Source: Trinickia dinghuensis | GTDB taxonomy: Bacteria; Pseudomonadota; Gammaproteobacteria; Burkholderiales; Burkholderiaceae | Assembly (NCBI RefSeq): GCF_003367175.1 | Contig: NZ_QRGA01000020.1 | Span: 62,001 to 126,000 of the forward strand | Direction: 5' to 3' | DNA length: 64,000 nucleotides | Shown here: piece after piece, positions 18,173 to 26,061 of the stretch | Layout: every line of letters begins with the position of its first letter | Position numbering within the stretch: position 1 is the first letter of the stretch | Program-made: the position numbers and the translations under genes | The notes under the pieces: model-generated | Told to the model about the DNA's origin: nothing | What the model saw: the letters and a program-made list of their open reading frames with translations, nothing else | Databases searched by the model: none

Positions 18173-18436
18173 TTACTTCGCGGCCTTGCCGGCTGCGCGC
18201 GCACCGAACTTCTTGTTGAACTTCTCGACGCGGCCAGCCGTGTCCATGATCTTTTGCTGGCCCGTGTAGAACGGGTGCGATTCGGACGAAACTTCGATCT
18301 TGGCGAGCGGGTAGGTCTTGCCGTTGTACTCGACCGTTTCGCGCGTTTGAATCGTCGAGCGCGTCACGAACATGAAGCCGTTCGACAGATCGTGGAAAAC
18401 GACTTCGCGGTAATTGGGGTGAATGCCTTCTTTCAT
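18173..18436 (-). CDS. rpmE2: 50S ribosomal protein L31 type B
   Basis: 87 residues, starting [20 protein letters not shown]. Type B is indicated by the length, the absence of the zinc-binding CxxC cysteines and the segment [23 protein letters not shown]. Zinc-free paralogues replace the zinc-binding L31 under zinc limitation in some bacteria; here it may simply be the main L31. The ATG at 18436 has a clear Shine-Dalgarno (AAAGGAAA); a longer frame to 18493 adds unrelated residues. Tandem terminators follow. Confidence 0.95.
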   Translation of the reverse strand: MKEGIHPNYREVVFHDLSNGFMFVTRSTIQTRETVEYNGKTYPLAKIEVSSESHPFYTGQQKIMDTAGRVEKFNKKFGARAAGKAAK

Positions 18437-18559
18437 GGTATTTCCTTTGGTCTGGCGGTAGCCAACCCACGCTGCATCGCCGCGGACGATCACTCAGACG
18501 GAGCGAACCTAGCGACATGCCGAAGGCGCGAGCCACTTGCCTAAGGTCGAAAAACGGCG

Positions 18560-18565
18560 ATTATG
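18560..18565 (-). promoter_or_regulatory. Putative rpmE2 promoter (-10)
   Basis: On the minus strand CATAAT at 18565-18560 is preceded by TGG, giving an extended -10 (TGn). TTCGTC 18 bases upstream is a weak -35. The leader to the start codon at 18436 would be about 117 bases. Confidence 0.45.
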
Positions 18566-18630
18566 CCAGAAAATCAGACGCTTGACGAATAATTTGCACG
18601 CCATGCGAGCGCAGGCCCCGATTGCGTCGG

Positions 18631-19506
18631 TCAGAGCGGTACGTCTCGTGAGCTCGCATCGGCGCCCGTTCGGGTATCGATATCGGAAAGCACGCCTTTG
18701 CGGGCGGGGTCCTGGCGGTAATAGCGGGCCAGCAGCCGGTACAACTCCGGATATTCCGCCTCGAACGCACGCGGCTGCACGAATAGCGCTTCGCTGCAGA
18801 CGGCGAAGAACTCCGAGGGGTGATCGGCCGCATACGGGTCGATCAGCGATTCGCGTTCGAAGCGCGCCCAGCGTCGGCGCGGAACGGCGTCCACGTGCGC
18901 GCAAAAGCGGTCATAGGCCGAATCGAAGACGTCGGCCCAGGTTTGCGCGTCGAGTGGGGCATGCCAGCGGCGAACGAGCGGCGGGTGGCCGTCGGTTTCG
19001 CCGGTCAGCATGTCGATTTTGTGTGCGAACTCGTGAATGACGACGTTGTAGGCGTCCTGTCCGTCCGTCAGTTGGGCGTCTTCCCACGACAGGATGACCG
19101 GGCCGCCTTCCCACGCTTCGCCGCTCGCATCGTGTTCGACTTCGTGCACGACGCCGTCTTCATCCTCGACCGTCTTGCGGATCACGAACTCGCCGGGGTA
19201 GACGGTGATCCCGACCCACCCCCGATAGAGATCGAGACTCAGATTCAGCACCGGCAGGCAGGCCTGCACGGCAATGCCGACGATCATTCGATCGGTGAGC
19301 TCGAGTTCGTGCGCCGTCGAGAATTGCTTCCGAGCGATGAACAGGCTCGTCGTCTCGCGCAACCTCGCGAGATCGGCGGCATCGAGATAACCGAGAAAAG
19401 GCAGGCCGTCGAGCGTGGCCTGCCATAGCACATCGTCGATCGCATGCTCACGCAGCGCGCGTTCGCGACGGCGCGTATCGAGCCAGCGCGTGAGCTTGGA
19501 GAGCAT
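18631..19506 (-). CDS. mtfA: MtfA-like zinc metallopeptidase (Mlc titration factor A family)
   Basis: 291 residues from the ATG at 19506 (MLSKLTRWLD...); a GTG at 19554 would add 16 residues and cannot be excluded. The zinc site HEFAH is at residues 158-162, and the downstream DHPSEFFAVCSEALF carries a third ligand as in MtfA. Segments LPVLNLSLDLYRGW and VYPGEFVI also match. In E. coli MtfA is an aminopeptidase that binds the glucose repressor Mlc; the partner here is unknown. It lies between rho and rpmE2 on the same strand. Confidence 0.9.
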   Translation of the reverse strand: MLSKLTRWLDTRRRERALREHAIDDVLWQATLDGLPFLGYLDAADLARLRETTSLFIARKQFSTAHELELTDRMIVGIAVQACLPVLNLSLDLYRGWVGITVYPGEFVIRKTVEDEDGVVHEVEHDASGEAWEGGPVILSWEDAQLTDGQDAYNVVIHEFAHKIDMLTGETDGHPPLVRRWHAPLDAQTWADVFDSAYDRFCAHVDAVPRRRWARFERESLIDPYAADHPSEFFAVCSEALFVQPRAFEAEYPELYRLLARYYRQDPARKGVLSDIDTRTGADASSRDVPL

Positions 19507-19602
19507 GTCGACGAAGGAGAGGCGGAAGCCAGCGGCCGATGCGGCCGCCTTCACCGTGCGCGTACGCGCGAAGAATGCGGTGCCGTAGCGTGGCCGCCGC
19601 GC

Positions 19603-20865
19603 TTAGCCGCCGCGGCGCATCAGGTCGAAGAACTCCGAGTTGCTCTTCGTTTGGCGGATCTTGTCGAGCAAGAACTCCATCGCTTCGACTTCATCCATGT
19701 CGTGGATGAATTTGCGCAGCACCCAAATCTTTTGCAGGATCTCGGGTTTGATGAGCAGTTCTTCGCGGCGCGTGCCCGACTTGTTCAAGTTGATCGAGGG
19801 GTACACGCGCTTTTCCGCGAGGCGCCGCTCGAGGTGCACTTCCATGTTGCCCGTGCCCTTGAACTCTTCGTAGATCACGTCGTCCATGCGGCTGCCCGTT
19901 TCGATGAGCGCCGTGCCGATGATCGTCAGCGAACCGCCTTCCTCGATATTGCGTGCCGCGCCGAAAAAGCGCTTCGGACGCTGCAGCGCGTTGGCGTCGA
20001 CACCGCCCGTGAGCACCTTGCCCGAAGCGGGGATGACGGTGTTGTAGGCGCGTGCGAGACGCGTGATCGAATCGAGCAGGATGACGACGTCCTGCTTCAT
20101 TTCGACGAGACGCTTGGCCTTTTCGATGACCATTTCGGCCACTTGGACGTGACGCGTGGCGGGCTCGTCGAACGTGGAGGCGATCACTTCGCCGGCCACC
20201 GAGCGCTGCATTTCGGTCACTTCCTCGGGGCGCTCGTCGATCAGCAGCACGAACAGGACGACGTCGGGATGGTTTTGCTTGATCGCATGCGCAATGTGCT
20301 GAAGCATGACCGTCTTGCCCGACTTCGGCGAGGCGACGAGCAGCCCGCGCTGGCCTTTGCCGATCGGGGAGATCATGTCGACGATCCGGCCCGTCACGTT
20401 TTCCTCGCCGCGCATTTCGCGTTCGAGCAGCAACGGCTTGTTCGGATGCAGCGGCGTGAGGTTCTCGAACATGATCTTATGTTTCGAGGCCTCGGGCGGC
20501 TGTCCGTTGACCTTGTCGACTTTCACGAGCGCGAAATAGCGTTCGCCGTCTTTCGGCGTACGCACTTCGCCTTCGATCGTGTCGCCCGTATGCAGGTTGA
20601 AGCGCCGGATTTGCGAGGGGCTGATGTAGATGTCGTCCGTGCTCGCGAGGTACGACATTTCCGGCGAACGCAGGAAGCCGAAGCCGTCGGGCAGCACTTC
20701 GAGCGTACCGTCGCCGAATATGGTCTCGCCGGTTTTGGCGCGCTTCTTCAGGATGGCGAACATCAACTCTTGCTTGCGCAAGCGGTTCGCGCTCTCGATC
20801 TCGAGGCCGTTCGCCATCTCGATCAATTGAGACACGTGCTGAGACTTAAGCTCGGATAAATGCAT
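19603..20865 (-). CDS. rho: Transcription termination factor Rho
   Basis: 420 residues, full length and highly conserved. N-terminal helical domain (1-47), RNA-binding cold-shock-like domain with RNP1-type DGFGFLR (60-66), Walker A SPKSGKT (179-185), [11 protein letters not shown] and the Q/R-loop region. Rho is a hexameric RNA helicase that ends untranslated transcripts. It has no insertion between the RNA-binding and motor domains. The leader of about 90 bases contains a short palindrome (20919-20934) and may take part in autoregulation, which is known for rho in other bacteria. Confidence 0.98.
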   Translation of the reverse strand: MHLSELKSQHVSQLIEMANGLEIESANRLRKQELMFAILKKRAKTGETIFGDGTLEVLPDGFGFLRSPEMSYLASTDDIYISPSQIRRFNLHTGDTIEGEVRTPKDGERYFALVKVDKVNGQPPEASKHKIMFENLTPLHPNKPLLLEREMRGEENVTGRIVDMISPIGKGQRGLLVASPKSGKTVMLQHIAHAIKQNHPDVVLFVLLIDERPEEVTEMQRSVAGEVIASTFDEPATRHVQVAEMVIEKAKRLVEMKQDVVILLDSITRLARAYNTVIPASGKVLTGGVDANALQRPKRFFGAARNIEEGGSLTIIGTALIETGSRMDDVIYEEFKGTGNMEVHLERRLAEKRVYPSINLNKSGTRREELLIKPEILQKIWVLRKFIHDMDEVEAMEFLLDKIRQTKSNSEFFDLMRRGG

Positions 20866-20961
20866 ACGGAAATCCCGCCGGGGAAGGTGCGACGAAAAGA
20901 AATATGGGAGGAGAGTGTTGAGCGGAACCGCTCAGAGACTTATATGTCTTGAAGTCTTATG

Positions 20962-20970
20962 ATTCTAGCA
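20962..20970 (-). promoter_or_regulatory. Putative rho promoter (extended -10)
   Basis: On the minus strand TGCTAGAAT (20970-20962) is an extended -10. The start codon at 20865 would be about 90 bases from the transcript start. No strong -35 is visible. Confidence 0.5.
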
Positions 20971-21017
20971 TAGCACAGGCCGCGTGCGGCCCGTTCGTTC
21001 TGCTGTCTTGCCGCGCA

Positions 21018-21049
21018 CCGGGCCTGTTGTCATGGTGCAACAGGCCCGG
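21018..21049. other. Perfect 12-bp stem-loop downstream of trxA
   Basis: CCGGGCCTGTTG (21018-21029) and CAACAGGCCCGG (21038-21049) pair without a mismatch around an 8-base loop. It begins 9 bases past the trxA stop on the minus strand. No U tract follows on either strand, so it is not a standard intrinsic terminator; it may protect the trxA mRNA 3' end or assist Rho-dependent termination. Confidence 0.6.
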
Positions 21050-21057
21050 CCGGTTCG

Positions 21058-21384
21058 TCACAGATGGCTGTCGAGGAATGCCGTCAATTGCGACTTCGAC
21101 AATGCGCCCACCTTCTGCGCTGCCACCGCGCCGTTCTTGAACAGGATCAGCGTCGGGATGCCGCGCACGCCGAACTTGGCCGGCGTCGATTGGTGCTCGT
21201 CGACGTTGATCTTGGCGATCTGAAGCCGGTCGCCGTAATCCTTCGCCACTTCGTCGAGAATCGGCGCGATCATTTTGCACGGGCCACACCACTCGGCCCA
21301 GAAATCGAGAAGTACGGGCTTGTCGGATTTCACGACGTCCTGTTCGAACGATGCGTCGCTGATGTGCTTGATTTGTTCGCTCAT
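21058..21384 (-). CDS. trxA: Thioredoxin 1
   Basis: 108 residues, standard size. Active site WCGPC at residues 32-36 in [15 protein letters not shown], and the cis-proline loop GIPTL at 75-79. It reduces disulfides in the cytoplasm with thioredoxin reductase and NADPH. The ATG at 21384 has an AGAGG Shine-Dalgarno. rho lies 192 bases downstream on the same strand, an order common in proteobacteria. Confidence 0.97.
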   Translation of the reverse strand: MSEQIKHISDASFEQDVVKSDKPVLLDFWAEWCGPCKMIAPILDEVAKDYGDRLQIAKINVDEHQSTPAKFGVRGIPTLILFKNGAVAAQKVGALSKSQLTAFLDSHL

Positions 21385-21823
21385 GTAAAAATACCTCTTC
21401 GGGTTCGGGGCCCGCGTCTGAAATTGCTCGCCACGATACACCAAAACGGGAAATCGTTCCGAGCGCTCGCGCCCGGCCGGACATGCCGGCAACGGATGCT
21501 GCGCTGGCTTCGCGGGACAGCTTGCGGGCCAGCGGGTGCGCTAGGCTCGCGAGGCTGCGGGTCGTCTAACTGTCATATTAGCCCAAATTGCTATGCGTCG
21601 TGCGAAGCGATAGCCGAGACACGCGCGCCGCCGCACGCGGGCGTTGGAGCCCGCGCATGAGCGGGCATGGGCGTGTATGGGCGTATTAGAGAGAGCGTAG
21701 GCGTATGAGGGCATAGCGTGACGAGCGAACCGCGCTCGAGCCATTCGAGACGCCGTCGCGCCTTAGTCGAAAGAATCCGCGGCCGGCGCTCGCACGATGC
21801 GCGAAGCGATGTTAGAATTCGCC
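21385..21823. other. Intergenic region between trxA and ffs
   Basis: 439 bases with no credible gene. It must hold the trxA promoter (minus) and the ffs promoter (plus). Around 21661-21716 there is a degenerate repetition: ATGGGCGTGT at 21667 and ATGGGCGTAT at 21677, then AGGCGTATGA and GGGCATAG further on. A 6-bp hairpin GCCCGC/GCGGGC lies at 21649-21666 without a U tract. The open frames here have the composition of chance GC-rich frames. Confidence 0.5.
21813..21818 (+). promoter_or_regulatory. ffs promoter (-10)
   Basis: TAGAAT at 21813-21818 is positioned six to eight bases before the predicted 5' end of the SRP RNA. No clear -35 was found. Confidence 0.55.
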
Positions 21824-21923
21824 GTGACGGGCCTCCTCGCATGGAGGGGCGGTCAACCTGGTCAGGTCGGGAACGAAGCAGCCACAGCCGTTTTCCACCA
21901 GTGCCGAGGGTCAGGCTCGTCAC
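21824..21923 (+). ncRNA. ffs: Signal recognition particle 4.5S RNA (small bacterial type)
   Basis: The conserved SRP core is present: CCTGGTCAGGTCGGGAACGA followed by AGCAGCCACAG, which is the symmetric/asymmetric loop region bound by Ffh plus the GGAA-type tetraloop. The ends pair: GTGACGGGCCT (21824-21834) with AGGCTCGTCAC (21913-21923). The length of about 100 bases suits the small bacterial SRP RNA. Its strand is set by comparison with E. coli 4.5S RNA. It lies upstream of dnaX, as is usual in Burkholderiaceae, but here two minus-strand genes intervene. Confidence 0.93.
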
Positions 21924-22013
21924 CTCGAATTCCCATCTCCTCGCGAAATCCCCCACGCGATACCGCGTAAACGCCTGCCGCACCGAATCGTGAATACAGG
22001 CAGGCGCGGCACC

Positions 22014-22220
22014 TCATTGTGCATCCCCGCCAGTGCCTTTCGCGGCGTTGGCTGCTCCCTGTTCGGCGGCGTCGCTCGCGCTTGCAGCCGACGACGGCGC
22101 ACGGGCTCGGAGGCGCTGTTGCAGCTTCAGCAACTCGGCTATTTCATTCGCCTCGAGCGGGCGGTTCAGGTATTTCTCGGCGATCTGCCGCAGAGCAGGG
22201 TCGAGCGCGTCCTCAGCCAT
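22014..22220 (-). CDS. Small hypothetical protein coupled to the lysozyme gene
   Basis: 68 residues; I do not recognise a family. The first ~40 residues (MAEDALDPALRQIAEKYLNR...) are predicted amphipathic helix, and the rest is Ala/Gly/Ser-rich. There is no signal peptide or membrane segment. The start codon overlaps the lysozyme gene end by eight bases and is preceded by a good Shine-Dalgarno (GGGAGTG) inside that gene, which argues for translational coupling and for a real gene. It could be a partner or regulator of the lysozyme, or a remnant phage gene. Confidence 0.55.
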   Translation of the reverse strand: MAEDALDPALRQIAEKYLNRPLEANEIAELLKLQQRLRARAPSSAASASDAAEQGAANAAKGTGGDAQ

Positions 22221-22668
22221 GATTCACTCCCTGATCGACCGGCGTTTGGAATAGTGCCTGTTCCGCCTGTCTGCGTCTGAGCAGGCCTGGAAGTTCGCGT
22301 CCGCCGGCCTTGTCCCAGAGGGGGAACTGCTGCGCCGCGCCCGCGTAGTCGCTCTGGTTCAGGAGGCGCAGAAGCGTCGAGCCGCCGAGGTTGCCGAGCC
22401 CCACGTTGTAACTGAAGCTGACCAGCGCCGAAAACTGGTTGGCGTTGACCGGCACTTTCACGAGCCCGCTGACGCCGTTTTCGAAGCGCGCGAGGTCGTC
22501 GATCAACAACTGCCCGGCCTGGGCTTCGGTGATGACCATACCCGGTTTCACGTCCGGGCCCGTGTGGCCGTAGCCGATGGTCAGGACGCCGACGACGTCG
22601 GCGTATGCCGTGAGGCGCAATCCTTCGAACTCCTTGATCAAATTGATACCCGCTTCATTTATTTTCAT
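22213..22668 (-). CDS. GH24 phage-type lysozyme (endolysin-like)
   Basis: 151 residues with the T4/P22-type muramidase pattern: Glu15, Asp24 and Thr30 in EFEGLRLTAYADVVGVLTIG reproduce the E-x8-D-x5-T spacing of T4 lysozyme (11/20/26), followed by GYGHTGPDV and the segment FSALVSFSYNVGLGNLGGSTLLRLLN typical of GH24. It cleaves the MurNAc-GlcNAc bond of peptidoglycan. There is no signal peptide and no holin or spanin gene nearby, so how it would reach the cell wall is unclear. It sits, with a small coupled gene, between ffs and dnaX on the opposite strand, which suggests a phage-derived insertion in an otherwise conserved neighbourhood. Confidence 0.88.
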   Translation of the reverse strand: MKINEAGINLIKEFEGLRLTAYADVVGVLTIGYGHTGPDVKPGMVITEAQAGQLLIDDLARFENGVSGLVKVPVNANQFSALVSFSYNVGLGNLGGSTLLRLLNQSDYAGAAQQFPLWDKAGGRELPGLLRRRQAEQALFQTPVDQGVNHG

Positions 22669-23056
22669 ATTGGATCCCGTGTGTTGAAAGGCGAAACGAA
22701 GGCGGCCCGCGCCGGGCGCCCGCGGCCGACATCTGCGGCGCGTGCCGCTAGTCGTCCTGCATGAGCGAGCGGTGCCGCCCCCTACGTAAACGTCGTCTCG
22801 AGATAAATATGAAGGGCACGAAGCCTCTGACTGTTAACCTTGACAGCGTCGGATGCGGGGTTTTAGCCAGAATTTCGAAATATTGGGTAATAGGCGTCGG
22901 TATGCTTCGGTGGCGGCTCGGAACGAAATGGACGGGAAGTCGCGGATGCCGGAGCGCGCGATCCGCGGTTCGTCACGAGACGGGGCCGGCGTTGGCGGGC
23001 TTCGCCGCGCACTCGCAGTTGCATTGGCGCCGCGATGTTGCTGATACAATTTCGCG
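22669..23056. other. Intergenic region between lysozyme gene and dnaX
   Basis: 388 bases between divergent genes. Part of it (about 22800-22915) is clearly lower in GC than the surroundings and holds a 10-base palindrome ATTTCGAAAT (22872-22881). TTGACA occurs at about 22840 on the plus strand but lacks a good -10 at normal distance. The dnaX -10 is at the right end. A frame from 22761 runs into dnaX but has no recognisable protein features. Confidence 0.5.
23045..23050 (+). promoter_or_regulatory. dnaX -10 element, leaderless arrangement
   Basis: TACAAT at 23045-23050 is followed by only six bases before the ATG at 23057. Transcription normally starts about seven bases past the -10, so the A of the ATG is the predicted +1. 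Confidence 0.55.
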
Positions 23057-25531
23057 ATGACCTATCAAGTTCTCGCACGCAAGTGGCGACCGAGGGATTT
23101 CGCTTCGCTCGTCGGACAAGAACACGTCGTGCGTGCGCTCACGCACGCGCTCGACGGCGCGCGCCTGCACCACGCCTATCTGTTCACCGGAACGCGCGGC
23201 GTCGGCAAGACGACACTCTCACGTATTTTCGCGAAAGCGCTCAATTGCGAAACGGGCATCACGGCCACGCCGTGCGGCGTTTGTCGCGCGTGCCGTGAGA
23301 TCGACGAGGGCCGTTTCGTCGATTACGTCGAGATGGATGCGGCGAGCAATCGCGGCGTCGACGAAATGGCCGCGCTGCTCGAGCGCGCCGTCTACGCGCC
23401 TGTCGATGCACGCTTCAAGGTCTATATGATCGACGAAGTGCACATGCTGACGAACCACGCCTTCAACGCGATGCTGAAGACGCTGGAGGAGCCGCCTGCG
23501 CACGTGAAGTTCATCCTCGCGACGACCGATCCGCAAAAGATCCCCGTCACGGTGCTCTCGCGCTGTCTGCAGTTCAGTCTGAAGCAGATGCCGGCAGGCC
23601 ACATCGTCGGCCATCTAGAAAGGATTCTCGCGGCCGAGCAGATCGTCTTCGAGCCGCAGGCGTTGCGTCTGCTCGCCCGGGCGGCGGAGGGCAGCATGCG
23701 CGATGCGCTCTCGCTGACCGATCAGGCGATCGCCTATTCGGCCAATCAGGTGACCGAGGAGGCCGTGCGCGGCATGCTCGGCGCGCTCGATCAGAGCTAT
23801 CTGATTCGCCTGCTCGATGCGATCGCCGCTTGCGACGGCCAGCTGGTCTTGTCGATCGCCGACGAAATGGCGTCGCGCAGTTTGTCGTTCTCCACGGCGC
23901 TGCAGGACTTGGCGAGCTTGCTGCATCGGGTGGCCTGGGCGCAGTTCGCGCCGGCTTCGGTGCTCGACGAGTGGCCCGAGGCGAGCGATCTGCGCCGATT
24001 CGGCGAAGCGCTCGCGCCGGAGCAGGTGCAGTTGTTTTATCAAATCGCCACGCTTGGCCGCGCCGAGCTGGGCCTCGCCCCCGACGAGTACGCGGGCTTC
24101 ACCATGACGCTGCTGCGCATGCTCGCGTTCGAGCCGGCTTTGCCGCCCGGATCGGGGCCGGCCGGGCCTGCGCCGAAGCGGGCCGGCGGGGCCGGTGCGC
24201 CGGCTGGCGCGGCGGGCTCCCGCGGAGCAGCGGTCACCGCGCAGGGGAGCCGAGGCGCCGCGAGCGCGGCCGCTTCGCATTCGATGTCGCCGCAAGCGGC
24301 GGCCGAGGTCCCGCCGCGGCCGGCTGGCATCGAGTCGCCGGCCGCACCGGTGCCGGCGGTACCAAGCGATCTCGGCGGCGTGCCGACAACGGCGCCCGTC
24401 GAACGAGCGGCGCGTCGGGCGGCTGACGTGTCCACGCCGAACGGGGCCGATGCAAGCGGCGAGGGTGCCGTGGTTTCGGCGGCCGGCGATCCGGCTAGCA
24501 ATCCGCAAGCGGTCGCGGCCGAGCGGGCTCAGGAGCTCGGTCGCCCACCGATCGACGCGGCGGCGCGCGTGATGGCGGCCGCGCCTGACGGGCTCGAGCG
24601 TGCACCGCAAGCCGAGGCTCGGAAAGACGTATCCGCATTCGTGCCTGAATCCGCACGGCCGGCCGAGCCGCAACCGGAAGCGCGTCCACGCGTGGGCGGC
24701 GCGAGCGCCGCGCTCGATGTGCTGCGCAACGCGGGCCTGCGCGTATCGACCGATCGCAGCCGGCCCGCCGGCAAGCCTGAAGCGGCGGCACCGGTCAAGC
24801 CGGCCGCGCCGCGCGCGCCCGTCGTGGTGCCGACACCGCGTCCGCGCGCGAGCGAGCCCGAGCAGGGCCGGCCCGAGCGTCAGGCGCCGCCCGAGCGGGC
24901 CGCGGCCCCCGCGCCGTGGGACGACATGCCGCCGCTCGACGATTACCCGCCGCCATCCTCGGAAGACGACTATTTCGCGGGGCCGCCCGACGACGGATTC
25001 GTTCCGGCATTCGGCGCGGGGCCCGACGACGTGCGGCTCGGTGCGCGTTTCGACGCGCCGGTCGTGCCGTCGACGCCGGCCGTCGATCTGAGCAAGCTGC
25101 CGCCGCCGATCACGCTCGACGCCGTCGGTTTTTCGGGCGATTGGCCCGCGCTCGCGGGCAGCCTCGGGCTCACGGGCGTCGCTCACCAGTTGGCGTTCAA
25201 CAGCGAGCTGACCGAACTCGACGGCGATGCATTCGCACTCAGCGTGCCGGTGCCGCAGTACGCGGACGCGGCTCAAGTGGCGAAGTTGAAAGCCGCGCTG
25301 GCGGAAAAGCTCGGCAAGAACATCGACGTGCGGGTGACCGTGGGTCCCGCTCGCCGCACGGCGGCGGTGCTCGAGGCGGCCGCGCGTGCGGAGCGTCAAC
25401 GCGAGGCGGAGCGCGAGATCGGCGCCGATCCTTTCGTGCAGTCGTTGATACGCGAATTCGGCGCGAACATCGTGCCGGGCTCGGTCAAGCCGGTATCGCC
25501 CGATGCCGCGGCCGGAGCCGAGGCGCGCTGA
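23057..25531 (+). CDS. dnaX: DNA polymerase III subunits gamma and tau
   Basis: 824 residues, longer than the 643 of E. coli. The AAA+ clamp-loader module occupies about 1-370, with Walker A GTRGVGKT (45-52), the zinc cysteines in CETGITATPCGVCRAC and the sensor segment LKTLEEPPAHVKFILATT. A linker of roughly 300 residues rich in Ala, Pro, Glu and Arg follows. The C-terminus (FSGDWPALAGSLGLTGVAHQLAFNSEL to the end) is the tau domain that contacts the polymerase. No A-rich slippery heptamer is visible, so a gamma form by the E. coli mechanism is not predicted. ybaB and recR follow. Confidence 0.96.
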   Translation: MTYQVLARKWRPRDFASLVGQEHVVRALTHALDGARLHHAYLFTGTRGVGKTTLSRIFAKALNCETGITATPCGVCRACREIDEGRFVDYVEMDAASNRGVDEMAALLERAVYAPVDARFKVYMIDEVHMLTNHAFNAMLKTLEEPPAHVKFILATTDPQKIPVTVLSRCLQFSLKQMPAGHIVGHLERILAAEQIVFEPQALRLLARAAEGSMRDALSLTDQAIAYSANQVTEEAVRGMLGALDQSYLIRLLDAIAACDGQLVLSIADEMASRSLSFSTALQDLASLLHRVAWAQFAPASVLDEWPEASDLRRFGEALAPEQVQLFYQIATLGRAELGLAPDEYAGFTMTLLRMLAFEPALPPGSGPAGPAPKRAGGAGAPAGAAGSRGAAVTAQGSRGAASAAASHSMSPQAAAEVPPRPAGIESPAAPVPAVPSDLGGVPTTAPVERAARRAADVSTPNGADASGEGAVVSAAGDPASNPQAVAAERAQELGRPPIDAAARVMAAAPDGLERAPQAEARKDVSAFVPESARPAEPQPEARPRVGGASAALDVLRNAGLRVSTDRSRPAGKPEAAAPVKPAAPRAPVVVPTPRPRASEPEQGRPERQAPPERAAAPAPWDDMPPLDDYPPPSSEDDYFAGPPDDGFVPAFGAGPDDVRLGARFDAPVVPSTPAVDLSKLPPPITLDAVGFSGDWPALAGSLGLTGVAHQLAFNSELTELDGDAFALSVPVPQYADAAQVAKLKAALAEKLGKNIDVRVTVGPARRTAAVLEAAARAERQREAEREIGADPFVQSLIREFGANIVPGSVKPVSPDAAAGAEAR

Positions 25532-25665
25532 GCGCCGAGCCATCGGCGGCGGAGGCATGCCGCGACGGACAAAGACAAAAGACAGGCTTTTCCAACCACC
25601 CATTCGCGGCATCGCGTCGATGCGACGGCCGCACGTAAGATCCAAACGATCCAAGGAGCACAACC

Positions 25666-25992
25666 ATGATGAAAGGCCAACTCGCCGGGCTCATGAAGCA
25701 AGCCCAGCAGATGCAGGAAAACATGAAGAAGATGCAGGAGCAGCTGGCACTGATCGAGGTCGAGGGCCAATCGGGCGCCGGCCTCGTGAAGGTGACGATG
25801 ACCTGCAAGAACGACGTGCGCCGGGTGTCGATCGATCCGAGCCTGCTGGCCGACGACAAGGACATGCTCGAAGACCTCGTCGCCGCCGCGTTCAACGATG
25901 CGGTGCGCAAAGCCGAAGCGACGGCGCAGGAAAAGATGAGCGGCATGACTTCGGGCCTGCCGCTGCCGCCGGGATTCAAGCTGCCGTTCTGA
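25666..25992 (+). CDS. ybaB: Nucleoid-associated protein YbaB/EbfC
   Basis: 108 residues with the YbaB pattern [38 protein letters not shown] and [11 protein letters not shown] at the C-terminus. It forms dimers that bind DNA. It lies in the dnaX-ybaB-recR order found across bacteria, 134 bases after dnaX and 69 bases before recR. The start has a good Shine-Dalgarno (CAAGGAG). Confidence 0.95.
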   Translation: MMKGQLAGLMKQAQQMQENMKKMQEQLALIEVEGQSGAGLVKVTMTCKNDVRRVSIDPSLLADDKDMLEDLVAAAFNDAVRKAEATAQEKMSGMTSGLPLPPGFKLPF

Positions 25993-26061
25993 CGACGTGC
26001 CGCGCTTAAATCCCGCATGTGATCCTGATCCGCTCGGCGAATTGACCGCAACATGGGCAAC

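Noticed and set aside
20919-20934. Palindrome TGAGCGG/CCGCTCA in the rho leader as a riboswitch or attenuator
   Set aside because: Six base pairs with a 4-base loop and no U tract or alternative pairing partner; too little for a claim beyond a possible local structure.
21815-21932. GAATTC on both sides of ffs (21815 and 21927), which might suggest insertion repeats
   Set aside because: The left copy is part of the TAGAAT -10 element, and six bases is too short to be meaningful. ffs is at its normal locus.
21591-21983. Minus-strand frame covering ffs and its upstream region
   Set aside because: It reads through the SRP RNA gene and the degenerate repeats; no protein features.
23026-23045. 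Sigma-54-like TTGGC...TTGC word upstream of dnaX
   Set aside because: The GG and GC elements are two bases too far apart for a sigma-54 promoter, and the TACAAT -10 nearby explains the start better.
22761-23060. Plus-strand frame of 99 codons running into dnaX
   Set aside because: No recognisable domain, poor ribosome site, Arg/Trp-rich chance composition, and it overlaps the dnaX promoter and start.
23615-25663. Very long antisense frame opposite dnaX, and similar ones opposite arnT (289-2337), alaA (3038-4540), thrC (5798-7564) and ispG/hisS (40228-42756)
   Set aside because: In high-GC DNA the antisense frame of a real gene is often open. These translations are Arg/Ala/His-rich, have no domain features, and lie over well-identified genes.
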